The translations under genes and the position numbers were made by a program. Shown piece after piece: positions 48,575 to 58,806 of a DNA stretch of 64,000 nt. Every line of letters starts with the position of its first letter. Within the stretch, counting starts at the first letter, position 1. Below the pieces are notes generated by a model, which was not told where the DNA came from, made no database searches, and saw nothing but the letters and a program-made list of their open reading frames with translations. The stretch lies in contig VCAZ01000075.1 of NCBI GenBank assembly GCA_005784505.1, positions 1,972,001-2,036,000 of the forward strand, given 5' to 3'. The DNA is from Bagarius yarrelli. Lineage: Eukaryota > Chordata > Actinopteri > Siluriformes > Sisoridae.

Positions 48575-51500
48575 TTAAACGTCTCCGTTAGAAAGATGTT
48601 TCTGCTTTTTGGCTGCTTTTCCTCCGTGCTCGTGCTCCCTCCGTCTCTTCTGCCTGTTTTGAGTCTGTTCCTGCCTAAACTGATGCCTGGACATGGGGGG
48701 AAAAAAGCATTTATTTACAGTCAGTGTCATGCTATAATCTGAACCTAGTCTAAACTTGGATCCCACCTGGAATGCCAGCGTCTGCCACTGTTCCAGACTC
48801 GACCAAAAGACGGAAGCCAGTCGGCGCTGGTCTGTGAACTGTGGTCGAAGTTGGCGCCCACGCGGTTGGCTGGGAGCTTCTTTAGCTTCTGCTGTTCTTC
48901 TGTAAAGGTTCAGAAAAAAAATCTGTGCAATAAAACAAAGTTGTCTAGCTCAATCGATCCACCAACCGAATAAGACTCATTTACTCTTACTGTGTTTAAG
49001 AAAATCCTGCACTGACGGGCCGATGATGTCCTGCGACTTACACGTGCTGTCGTCCTCGGGATCCTCTAGTAGCCATGGAGGCACCGCTCCTACAACAACG
49101 TTCATACATCACCATTCCACAACCATCAATCAACACCAGTTTTTCGGTTTAACTCACCTGTGTGAATGTTCCCGCTGACAGACGCCTGCTAAAAAGGGAA
49201 ACAATAATAGTTTGAGTTTCTCAGACAGGACAATTACAATCAGTGTTTAAAAAAAAAATCAAAGACATGATTAAGTTGAGAATTTACCTGATGGCCAATA
49301 AACGTAAGGCCTGCTCCTGACTCGTCCCACAAACTCTGTGTAAAGGGATGGATACGGCTCGGACCCGGCTGCTCAGTTAGTGCGCTGTGAAAAAGTTCTG
49401 TCTGCTGGGAACCCGTGCTAATGAGACACAAAAGTTACATCTGCTGCAACTAAACCCAAACCTCCAAATCAATAAGACGCCATTTTTAAAAACTGCTTAA
49501 ATCTTTTTACATTTGATGTAAATATAAACTGTATGTTAGTTTTAATATTACAGCCAACTGTCAGCTTATAATTTTTTGGGAGTTACGATATTATGGTGCA
49601 ACCTAAAAAAAGTGTGTTGAAAGATATATATATATATTTTTTTTTTTTTGCAATTGTGCATGTGTTTGGTTAAGTGATCATCTTGTTATGTCTGGAAAAA
49701 AATCTCTGTTAGCTAAAATACTCTGCATACAGAACTCCTATAAGCTAATTGCAGGCTACTGCAGAATGCATCACACAGGTAATAACTATATACACATATT
49801 TCAACACATATTGCAAGAGGAAGTTGCTTAACTTACACGGAGGGTTTTAATTTTACTGTAAATGCAATTTAAATATGCATCAATAGTAGAGGTTTGAATA
49901 TCGCTGCGATAGTTAACTGTATCAATATTTTTACACAGCCCTAACCGTAACCCTGTCAAAGAACCTTTGCTAAAAAAAAAATCATCTCCTTTCGGTTGTT
50001 CCCTTTTAGGGGTCGCCACAGTGAGTCATCTGTCTTCACCTAACCCCTATTCTTTACATCCTCCTCACTCACACACACTAACTTCGTGTCCTTGTTTATC
50101 ACATCTATATACCTTCTCATTAGTCTTCCTCTTTGTCTTCTGCCTGGTAGCTTCATTTCTAACATCCTCCTTCCAATATATTCACTATCCCTCCTCACAT
50201 GTACATGTCCAAACCACCTCAATCTGACTTCCCTGACTTTCTCCCCAAAACATCTAACATGAGCCGTCCCCCTGATGAACTCGTTCCTAATCCTGTCATT
50301 ACTCTCAAAGAAAACCTCAACATCTTCAGCTCTGCCACCTGTTTTTTTTTCCTAAGTGCAACCATACATCATAGCTGGTCTCACCGCTGTCTTGTCTTCC
50401 CCTTTGATTCTAGCTGATATTCTCCTGTCACACATCACTCCCGACACGTTTCTCCACCCATTCCAACCGGTCTGCACTCGCTTCTTTACCTCTTTTACAC
50501 ACTCTCCATTGCTCTGGACTGTCGACTCCAAATACTTAAACTCCTGTACCTGCTTTACCTTTTCACCCTGTAATCTCACTGTTCCACTTCCCTCCCTTTC
50601 TATCAAACACATGTACTCCGTCTTGCTACGACTGACTTTTTTGCTTTAAAATAAACCCCACAAAAAACCCCCCAATTTCCTCATCAGTTTATAAAAATAA
50701 AAATCTTAAATATTTTTAAAAGAATCATTAAACTTCCTCATGTACAGATTTTAAACTTTTTCTGGGGTTACGTAGAAATACGTTTATTACAATTTTTTTT
50801 TTTTTGGTGAATTCACGTTTGCCTTCTTGCATCTAATATAACAAATCAAAATGGTGAGGAAAAAGAAAAAAAAAACGAAAAAAAAAAACGGGCATGGCTG
50901 AACCTGTGTTAGCGTTTACCATGGTATATGAACGCAGCTGTGCGAGTCTGTTACCTGGTCGTCTCTGGGACGTCCTGCTGCTCCGGTTCAGCAGCCTGCT
51001 GCGGCTCTGGATCAGGCTGGATTTGATTCAGGAAATGTCAACAGTAACAACTCGCACTCATCACATGATAACGCATCACATTGAAAAAGATGGAAACTAA
51101 TTAATAAATAATTAGCAAAATTGCTGAAAACTAAAAAACAAACAAATCTTGCAGCAGAATCCTGTTTAAAACCAGAGTTAACACAATATCAGTTGCATTG
51201 CTAGGCCGCAAACAACAGCACTGCGGGGCTATTAGAGCCACAGTCATAATGTTGTAGCCACTATAATATCAGTTTCTGACCAAGCAAAAGATTTATGTTT
51301 GTTTGTAAATACAGTTAAATTACATTATTTAGAAAAACTCTCAAATTACGTTTTCCAACTTAAAATATTTCCAAGATAAACTTCCTAAAGAAATTTACCG
51401 CCTCTTTGCAACCCTATACAGCAGCGGTCCCCGGCCTTTTTTGTACCAGGGACTTGTTCCATGTAAAGTAAATTTTTCCATAGACTGAGAAGAGGCGCGG

Positions 51501-54500
51501 GGGTTCCAATAACAAAAACATTTCTCAGTTTATACTATGTAATCAAAATGCAATAATTACATGTTATATTAGGCAATCGCAATAACAGGTAGGAATCTTA
51601 ATTCCTTAATTAATGTTAAATGCAGCTTCTTTTTGCCGGCATTGCCCCATTGTTAGCTCGCTTCAAAAAAACTCTCCAGTGAATTTCTGTTTTTGGGTTA
51701 GCTTGAGTCAAGAGCGGTAGTGAGACGAGGGCCGAAACGTACATAAGATCTGAAAGAATAATAAATGAAAAACAACTAATTTTACCACAATTATTTTCTC
51801 TTGCGGCCCGATACAAACCAGTACCTTCCGTGGACAAAGGGTTGGGGACCACTGCTATACATAACTAAACCATGGACATCAAATAAAAAAGCTAAAAGAC
51901 GACTATCAGCTGCTGGTCTTTCTTTACGGACCATATGAGAAGTCATAATACACACAACATCCTGTGTATCTTATACATTTCAGGCCTTATTCCTTCTGCT
52001 AACTGTGCTGATCAAAATCTGCAGTCACCCAGAAGACAATCCATCTGATTTCAGCTAATTATTCTGGAGATCAGTGGTTCCCAAACTGGGGGAGGCAGGT
52101 TATAATAAGAGGGGTACGGAAAGGCTTTTTTATAGGAATACACCAAAATTAAAAAAAAAGTAAAACATTTTAAAGAAAAGGCAAACGAAATATGAGCTGA
52201 AAATCTATATAGCATGCGGTGCCGCCGGTCAGTGTTCAGCGTGCAGGATTTGCTGTCCCTCTAGCTGTCGTTACCTAATATACTTTGCGGTCTATCATAC
52301 AGACGCATTACTCATGTAGCACTCATGTTAAACGGAGACGCAAAATCCACTCAAATAACACGGAGACGGGAAATTTCTTCTTCCTGTTTGCAGTGTCGCT
52401 GTTGGAAACTATAAATACTGTTACATAGTAAAACAATGTAGCTACTTTTACTCTCTCAGTCACTAATACGTATCAAAGTTCCACTGAGTCTGTGTTTAAT
52501 AACCATTAATGAATTACATCGTTTCAATTTAATCCTCCTGAAAGGGTTTTTATATTTTTGGTTTAAAAAAAAGAACATGGCAGAAAACGTTTGGCAACCT
52601 TGCTCTAGATAATTTATAGCCTTATTGAGCTCTAAGTCACAACATAAAACATTTTTTTGGCACCCTGCCAGCTTTTCTTCTGAGATGTGGATACTGTGGT
52701 TTCATTCCTGGAACACAAACCTCTATAAGCGCCTGAAGAACCTGCAGCCTGTGTTGCTCCTGTGACCGGATTAGTGCAGTTTGCTAGATGCGAGAAAAGA
52801 AAACAGAACCGTCAGGAATCTGACCTGTAAATGTTAAAGATGATTAACGATGAATAGATACACACTTCTTGAAGAAGAGTGTCCTCCTCCTCTTTATACT
52901 GCTCCAGAGCTTTGGCAACTTCCTCCTTAAATCTGTAGGGCAAAAAAATAATAAGCAAAAAAAAAAAAAAAAAAAAGCAAAACGCAATATTTTTATTTCT
53001 CTGTTGTACCGGTTCGTTTCCTGTTCAGTGATGATGAACTTCTCCTTATGTTTCTGATCTGCTTTATTCTTCCACCAGAAGGCATGTGTGTTTTTGCGGT
53101 GCTCTTGACTGAAACACACACACATGCAGCGTAAACATTTCTAATATCCATAAGACTTTACTTCTCCATCGGTGTGTGAAGTCTTACGTGCTCATGTGCT
53201 CCAGCAGTCCTGCGTAAAGCACGGCGACTCTGCCGTTGGTCACGTGTCTTTGCACCTCCGTCTCACAGCAGTAACACCAAAACTTAATTTCGTGCTCCGA
53301 GGCGTCAAATTTCTCCACTTTTGGGCATTTCAGAGTTCGCCTCGCTTCTTTTACCTGCCAGAGTAAAGCAGGAAATGAAAAGTTTGCACCTCCTAACACC
53401 ACCTAACACATGTATTGTGTAAATGAATATCTTAATGACTTAAAAGAGAATGTAAAGCTACGTCATACTGTGTCACCTGCTGGCACAAGGATTACAACAG
53501 CAAGCAATGATTTTACAACAAAAAAAAAATCATATGGGCCATTTGTATTGCCAGGACAGATGGATTTCAGATCCCGATGCACCGCCGCCTCCAATCACAT
53601 ATCCAGACATCATTATAACACCAAGTCCATTAAAAAAATGTTCTACTACAATAAGCATAGATTCACTGTGGTTACTGTGTGTTTGCTCATGCAAATTGTC
53701 AACTAGGCACCAAAACAAAGATAGTAATAATACTAATAATAATTAAACCCATTATTCATTTTCCCCAAAGGAACTGCAGGTAATCAACATGTCGTGGTTT
53801 TACATTTGCCTGTTTTTTCCCCCAGATTTTACTCATAACTTCACACATCACACAAACCCTCAGTTACACAGGTTCCCAGATTAAACTACATGTTTGAGCC
53901 GTTTCAACTACTTGCAATGACATCTCTAAAATAATTCAATGACATTGTTTTGTCCCAATCGTGTGTCATTTACATGTTTTAAAAACAGAAAAAAACTATT
54001 GCATTTAGGGATGCGGGGGTTAACTCATTTTAAGGGGATGTATGGTTTGGAGACAGTGGTGAGACAGCTATGATGTATGGTTTTTTAGAGACAGTGGTGA
54101 GACAGTGGTGAGACAGCTATGATGTATGGTTTAGAGACAGTGGTGAGACAGCTATGATGTATGGTTTAGAGACAGTGGTGAGAGCAGCTATGATGTATGG
54201 TTTAGAGACAGTGGTGAGACAGCTATGATGTATGTGTTTGAGACAGGCATATGATGCTAGTGGTTTAGAGAGACAGTGGTGAGACAGACAGTGTGACTAT
54301 GATGTATGGTTTAGAGACAGTGGTGAGGACGCTATGAGATGGTTTCGAGACAGTGGTGAGACAGCTTGGTGATGTATGGTTTAGATACACAGCTATGATG
54401 TATGTTTAGAAGCCACAGCTGATGTATGGTTTAGAGACAGTGGTTTGACAGTGGTGAGACAGCTATGATGTATGGTTTGTTAGAGAACAGTGGTGGTTTA

Positions 54501-57500
54501 GACAGCTGATGCTATGATGTTTAGAGACAGGTGGTGAGACAGCTATGATGTACAGTGGTTTAGATTGTATGGTTTAGCAGAGACAGTGGTGACACAGCTA
54601 TGATGTATGGTTTAGAGACAGTGGTGAGACAGCTATGATGTATGGGTTAGAGACAGTGGTGAGACAGCTGATGTGTAGAGACATGGTTTAGAGACAGTGG
54701 TGAGACAGCTTGATGTATGGTTTAGAGGACAGCTATGATGTGTGGTTTAGAGACGTGTGAGACAGCTATGGTTTTAGAGACAGTGGTGAGACGCTGATGT
54801 ATGGGTTTTAGAGACAGAGATGTATGGTTTGGAGACAGCAGCTATGATGTAATGGTTTAGAGACAGGTTTAGATGAGAGACAGTGATGTGACCAGCTATG
54901 ATGTCAGTGGTTTAGAGACAGCTATGATGTAGGTTACGAACAGTGGTGAGACAGCTATGATGTATGGTTTAGAGACAGTGGTGAGATGATGTATGGTTTA
55001 GAGACAGTGGTGACAGCTATGATGTATGACAGTTTAGAGAACAGTGGTGAGACAGCTATAGAGACAGTGGTTTACAGTACAGTGTGAGACAGCTATGATG
55101 TATGGTTTAGAGACAGTGGTGAGACAGCTATGATGTATGGTTTAGAGACAGTGGTGAGACACACCAGCTATGATGTATGGTTTAGAGACAGTGGTGAGAC
55201 AGATGTGTATGGTTAGAGTAGTGGTGACACCAGCTATGATGTATGGTTAGGGTGAGACAGTGGTGAGAGACAGTGGTGAGAGACAGTGGACAGCTATGGT
55301 GGTATGTGAGACAGCTATGATGTATGGTTTAGAGACAGTGGTGAGACCAGCTATGATGTATGGTTTTGAGAGACAGTGGTGAGACAGCTATGATGGTTAT
55401 GGAGACAGCTTTGGAGACAGTGGTGAGACAGTGCGTGACACAGCCTGGTTTGGAACAGTGGTGAGACAGCTATGATGTATGGTTTAGAGACAGTGGTGAG
55501 ACCAGCTATGATGTATGGTTGGAGACATGAGACAAGCTGTATGGTTTAGAGACAGTGGTGAGACAGCTATGATGTATGGTTTATGATGTAGAGAGACAGT
55601 GGTGAGACAGCTATGATGTATGGTGGTGAGACAGCTGGTTTAGAGAGAGACAGTGGTGACAGTGGTGGCCAGCTATGATGTGAGACAGCTGGTTTAGAGA
55701 CAGTGGTGACACAGCTATGATGTATGGTTTAGAGACAGTGGTGACACCAGCTATGATGTGTGGTTTAGAGACGTAAGTGGTGACACACAGCTATGATGTG
55801 TGGTTTAGAGACAGTGGTGACACAGCTATGATGTGACACCATGGTTTAGAGACAGTGGTGACACAGCTATGATGTGATGGTTTTTTTAGAGACAGTGGTG
55901 ACACAGTGATGGATGGTTTAGAGACAGTGGTGAGACAGCTATGATGTATGGTTAGAGACGTTTGAGAGACAGTGGTGACAGCAGCTATGATGTATGAGAC
56001 AGTTTAGAGAGACAGTGTGACACAGCTATGTGTATGAGAGGGTGAGCAGTGGTATGATGGTATGGTTAGAGACAGTGGTGAGACAGCTATGATGTATGGT
56101 TAGAGACTGGTGAGACGCTATGATGTTGATTTAGAGACTGTGACCCCGCTATGGTTTAGAGACAGTGGTGAGACAGCTATGATGTATGGTTTAGAGAGAC
56201 AGTGGTGAGACAGCTATGATGTATGGTTTAGAGACAGTGGTGAGACAGCTATGATGTATGGTTTAGAGACAGTGGTGAGACAGCTATGATGTATGGTTTG
56301 AGAGTTTAGTGACAGTGGTGAGGACCAGCTATGATGTATGGTTTAGAGACAGTGGTGAGCATGAGACAGCTATGATGTATGGTTTAGAGACAGTGGTGAC
56401 ACAGCTATGATGTATGGTTTAGAGACAGTGGTAGTGAGACAGCTAGACAGCTAGTGCAGTATGGTTTAGAGACAGTGTGAGACAGATATGATGTATGGGT
56501 TTAGAGACAGTGGTGAGACAGCTATGATGTATGTTTAAGACAGCTATGATGTATGGTTTAGAGACAGTGGTGAGACACAGCTATGATGTATGGTTTAGAG
56601 ACAGTGGTGAGAGCAGTGTAGAGCAGGTATCATGTATGGTTTAGAGACAGTGGTGAGACAGCTATGATGTATGGTTTAGAGACAGTGGTGAGACAGCTAT
56701 GATGTATGGTTTAGAGACAGTGGTGAGACAGCTATGATGTGTGGTTTAGAGACAGTGGTGAGAGCAGGTATCATGTATGGTTTAGAGACAGTGGTGAGAG
56801 CAGGTATCATGTAGGGTTTAGAGACAGTGGTGCTGAGGAAGAGACAGGTGGCAGAGCTGGAAGTAGCAGAGCTGAAGATGTTGAGGTTTTCTTTGGGCGT
56901 GACGAGATTGGACAGGATTAGGAATGAGTTCATCAGGGGGACGGGCTCATGTTAGATAAACTAGATAGAGAAGCCAGGGAAGTCAGATTGAGCTGGTTTG
57001 GACATGTACAGAGGAGAGATAGTGAATCTATTGGTAGGAGGATGTTAGAAATGAAGCTACCAGGCAGAAGACAAAGAGGAAGACCAAAGAGGAGGTATGT
57101 GGATGAGATAAACGAGGACATGAAGTTAGTGGGTGTGAGTGAAGAGGATGTAGAGAATAGAGGTTGGGTGGAGACAGAGGATTTGCTTTGGCAACCCCTA
57201 AAAGGGAACAACCACAAGAAGAAGAAGGACGAATGGAAAAAAGTCACAAAGCCGTGGGAGTTATGAAGTTAAGGTGGTGGACTGCTTATAAGAAGACCAA
57301 GAGCAACCCGTAATTGCTCAGTTTTATAAAAGAGATAAATGTAAGTCACTCTGGATAAGAGCATCTGGCAAATGCTGTGAATGCAGCAGATCCTCACAGT
57401 TATGGCGTCTACCAACGAGATTACCCAGTGACGTCAGCTTCACGTCATCTATTACTTTAAATTAACTGATTCACGTTGTTGTTTTCTTTATAAATCGACT

Positions 57501-58099
57501 TAAACATTTTAAATATTTTAGCTAACAGTAATGTTACATCATTATCGGCTAATGAATTAGTTTGACTTTGTTTTTTAACTAATTACTTTTTCTTTAGTCT
57601 TCCTAATTGCAAAGATTATTTTTAACATTTTAGTGTTAGTTTTGTTGATATATTATAACAATTCTTACATGGCTATAGCTATTTTTAAACATTAGCCGTG
57701 ATTTTTTAAAAATATTATTTAATATAAAAATCCAACAAAACGAAATTAAATTTTTCCATTTTAAACGGCAAACAATTAACAAATCTCTCATCTAAAAGCA
57801 AAACCAAATCACTCTTTACTTCCCACACGAGTGCACTACAGAAAACACACACATCACCTATGGAAATTTCTCCTGCTCCCTATCTAGTGCACTTACCCAT
57901 TAAAACCCGCTTTTTAAAACGCAGCCATAAAGCCACTGATTAGCACATTAGCTTTCCCAAACTTTCTGCTCGGCTATCTTACCTTTTCCAGAAATTTAAC
58001 CAGAACAACTTTCAGTTTGCTCTGGTGACTTTTTCCGTAGATGTGACCTTTTCCTGAAAAATCCGTCTGTCTGCATAAAGCACAATAAAACGCTCCCAT
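48575..58099 (-). CDS. cenatac (ccdc84): CENATAC (CCDC84), minor-spliceosome zinc-finger factor, 11 exons
   Basis: CENATAC (centrosomal AT-AC splicing factor) works with the U4atac/U6atac.U5 tri-snRNP and promotes removal of AT-AN minor introns; it was first linked to centriole control. Minus-strand exons in transcript order: 58099-57983, 53354-53188, 53108-53010, 52932-52866, 52783-52721, 51016-50955, 49417-49288, 49188-49158, 49089-48991, 48899-48767, 48686-48575. Phases join throughout, giving about 359 aa (human about 332). Two zinc fingers share one spacing: C6-x2-C9 with H19-x5-H25, and C66-x2-C69 with H92-x5-H98. Later conserved blocks are NTHAFWWKNKADQKHKEKF, AGLTFIGHQ, GNIHT...PPW, IGPSVQDFLKH, LPANRVGANFDHSS and ADWLPSFGRVWNSGRRWHSR, with a basic C-terminal tail. 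Intron 1 (4.6 kb) carries the large minisatellite. The exon 6 boundaries are the least certain. Confidence 0.92.
49985..50645 (-). mobile_element. LINE 3' fragment (reverse-transcriptase ORF C-terminal part)
   Basis: On the minus strand a broken frame reads KTEYMCLIEREGSGTVRLQG, FKYLESTVQSNGECVKEVKK, VSGVMCDRRISARIKG and AVRPAMMYG. After a gap it reads MRWFGHVHVRRDSEYIGRR, MLEMKLPGRRQRGR and LVCVSEEDVKNRG. These are the hallmark C-terminal sequences of a non-LTR retrotransposon endonuclease-reverse transcriptase common in fish. The 3' end is at 'cggttgttcccttttagg' on plus. It is 5' truncated with frameshifts, in CENATAC intron 6 in the sense direction of the host gene. Family not assigned. 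Confidence 0.8.
51422..51854. mobile_element. hAT (Charlie-like) MITE with 8-bp target-site duplication
   Basis: The element is 433 bp. The left end CAGCGGTCCCCGGCC pairs with the reverse complement of the right end, CAGTGGTCCCCAACC. The flanks CTATACAG (51414-51421) and CTATACAT (51855-51862) form an 8-bp duplication with one mismatch, as expected for hAT transposition. No transposase is encoded. It lies in CENATAC intron 5. Confidence 0.85.
54037..56832 (+). repeat. LINE-derived 35-bp minisatellite array (~2.8 kb)
   Basis: A degenerate tandem array in CENATAC intron 1. The core unit is AGCTATGATGTATGGTTTAG followed by AGACAGTGGTGAGAC, 35 bp, with 36-bp variants carrying GAGACCAGC. From the length I estimate about 75-80 unit equivalents, many truncated or with small indels. 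Translated, one unit reads RPAMMYGLETVV, the same residues that occur once in this LINE family's reverse-transcriptase ORF (KTAVRPAMMYG in the copy at 49985-50645). A variant unit, GAGAGCAGGTATCATGTA, appears near the right end (about 56610-56640 and 56759-56815). The last unit runs without a break into ordinary LINE sequence at 56833. Confidence 0.95.
56833..57232 (+). mobile_element. LINE 3' end flanking the minisatellite
   Basis: Plus-strand LINE sequence continues directly from the array: LRKRQVAELEVAELKMLRFS, LGVTRLDRIRNEFIRGTGS, then REVRLSWFGHVQRRDSESIG, RRMLEMKLPGRRQRGRPKRR and KLVGVSEEDVENRGW. It ends in 'cccctaaaagggaacaacc' and an AAG-rich tail. It is the same family as the minus-strand copy at 49985-50645 but in opposite orientation. 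All LINE sequence upstream of the expanded motif is missing. Confidence 0.85.
57270..57385 (+). repeat. SINE tail fragment
   Basis: 'ttgctcagttttataaaag' and 'tgtaagtcactctggataag' followed by 'gcatctggcaaatgctg' form the 3' part of the same tRNA-derived SINE family seen at 34.9 kb. It abuts the LINE end. Confidence 0.65.
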
Positions 58100-58260
58100 T
58101 TTAAACTTCAGTCGTTTGTCGTGCTAGCAAACGCCGCCATTGTGAGCGTATGAGTAAAAAATACGCAACGAAATAACATACAGCGCCTTCTAGCGGACCG
58201 GATGACTGCGAAAAACGTTAAGCGCAACGTCATTACCGCCACCTGCTGGAGTCTCACTGA
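58100..58260 (-). promoter_or_regulatory. CENATAC promoter with YY1-type site
   Basis: Just upstream of the CENATAC start codon the minus strand reads CACAATGGCGGCGTTTGC, which includes AATGGCGGCG (58132-58141). That is the YY1-type element often found at or just after the start site of housekeeping promoters. CpGs are locally frequent. The element's ATG would open a 10-codon upstream ORF ending at 58108, eight bases before the main ATG. Confidence 0.5.
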
Positions 58261-58806
58261 ACTGCACGATCATCTATACTCGCTTCAACACACTGGTTCT
58301 GTTAAATTTAAAGTGAAAGGAATTTTAAACATTTTACATTGCAATAGTATATGTTAGTCTATAGAAAAATCCACAAAGCTGTAAACGTTACTGAGCATCG
58401 ATTCAATTCTAGGTTAAACTTGTCTGCAAAACAAGTTTTCGTCGACTATTAACAGCCACTACCTCAACTGATCATCGTTTAGCTCCCAAGTTTAACCACT
58501 GATCTCTTTTAGTCATGAATGACACTGTAGTTATTCACTGTACAAGGTGCTTTATGTGTTCAGTTGTTAGTCATATTTAAAATCTACATCAAGAAATTGT
58601 CTGCCAGTCCATGAACAGAAATGAAGAAACAAATGTTCACACTCGAGTGCAGATAATAGAATATTTAATTTTGACAAACAAACAACAAAAATCAAATATA
58701 CAATGAAATAAATGTTTAGGAAAAAATAAACTAGTGCATACAATCACAAGCAAAATGTGACTAATTGTCTTTTTTTTTTTTTTAATATTTAGGATCCTGA
58801 GACAGA
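58261..58806. other. CENATAC-FOXR1 intergenic spacer
   Basis: About 550 bp of AT-rich sequence between the CENATAC promoter and the FOXR1 stop codon. ATTAAA-type signals read on the minus strand (TTTAAT on plus near 58664 and in the T-rich tract near 58783) could end the FOXR1 transcript. No other feature is seen. Confidence 0.5.

Noticed and set aside
52073..52610. Second hAT-like element starting CAGTGGTTCCCAAACTGGGG
   Set aside because: The left end resembles a hAT terminus, but I could not find a matching right end or duplication, so it is not called.
54037..56832. CRISPR-like repeat array
   Set aside because: The units are contiguous with no unique spacers, the context is a eukaryotic intron, and the unit is LINE-derived. 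It is a minisatellite.
56933..57266. 105-codon plus and 104-codon minus open frames as genes
   Set aside because: The plus frame is the C-terminal part of a LINE ORF and the minus frame its antisense shadow. Neither is a host gene.
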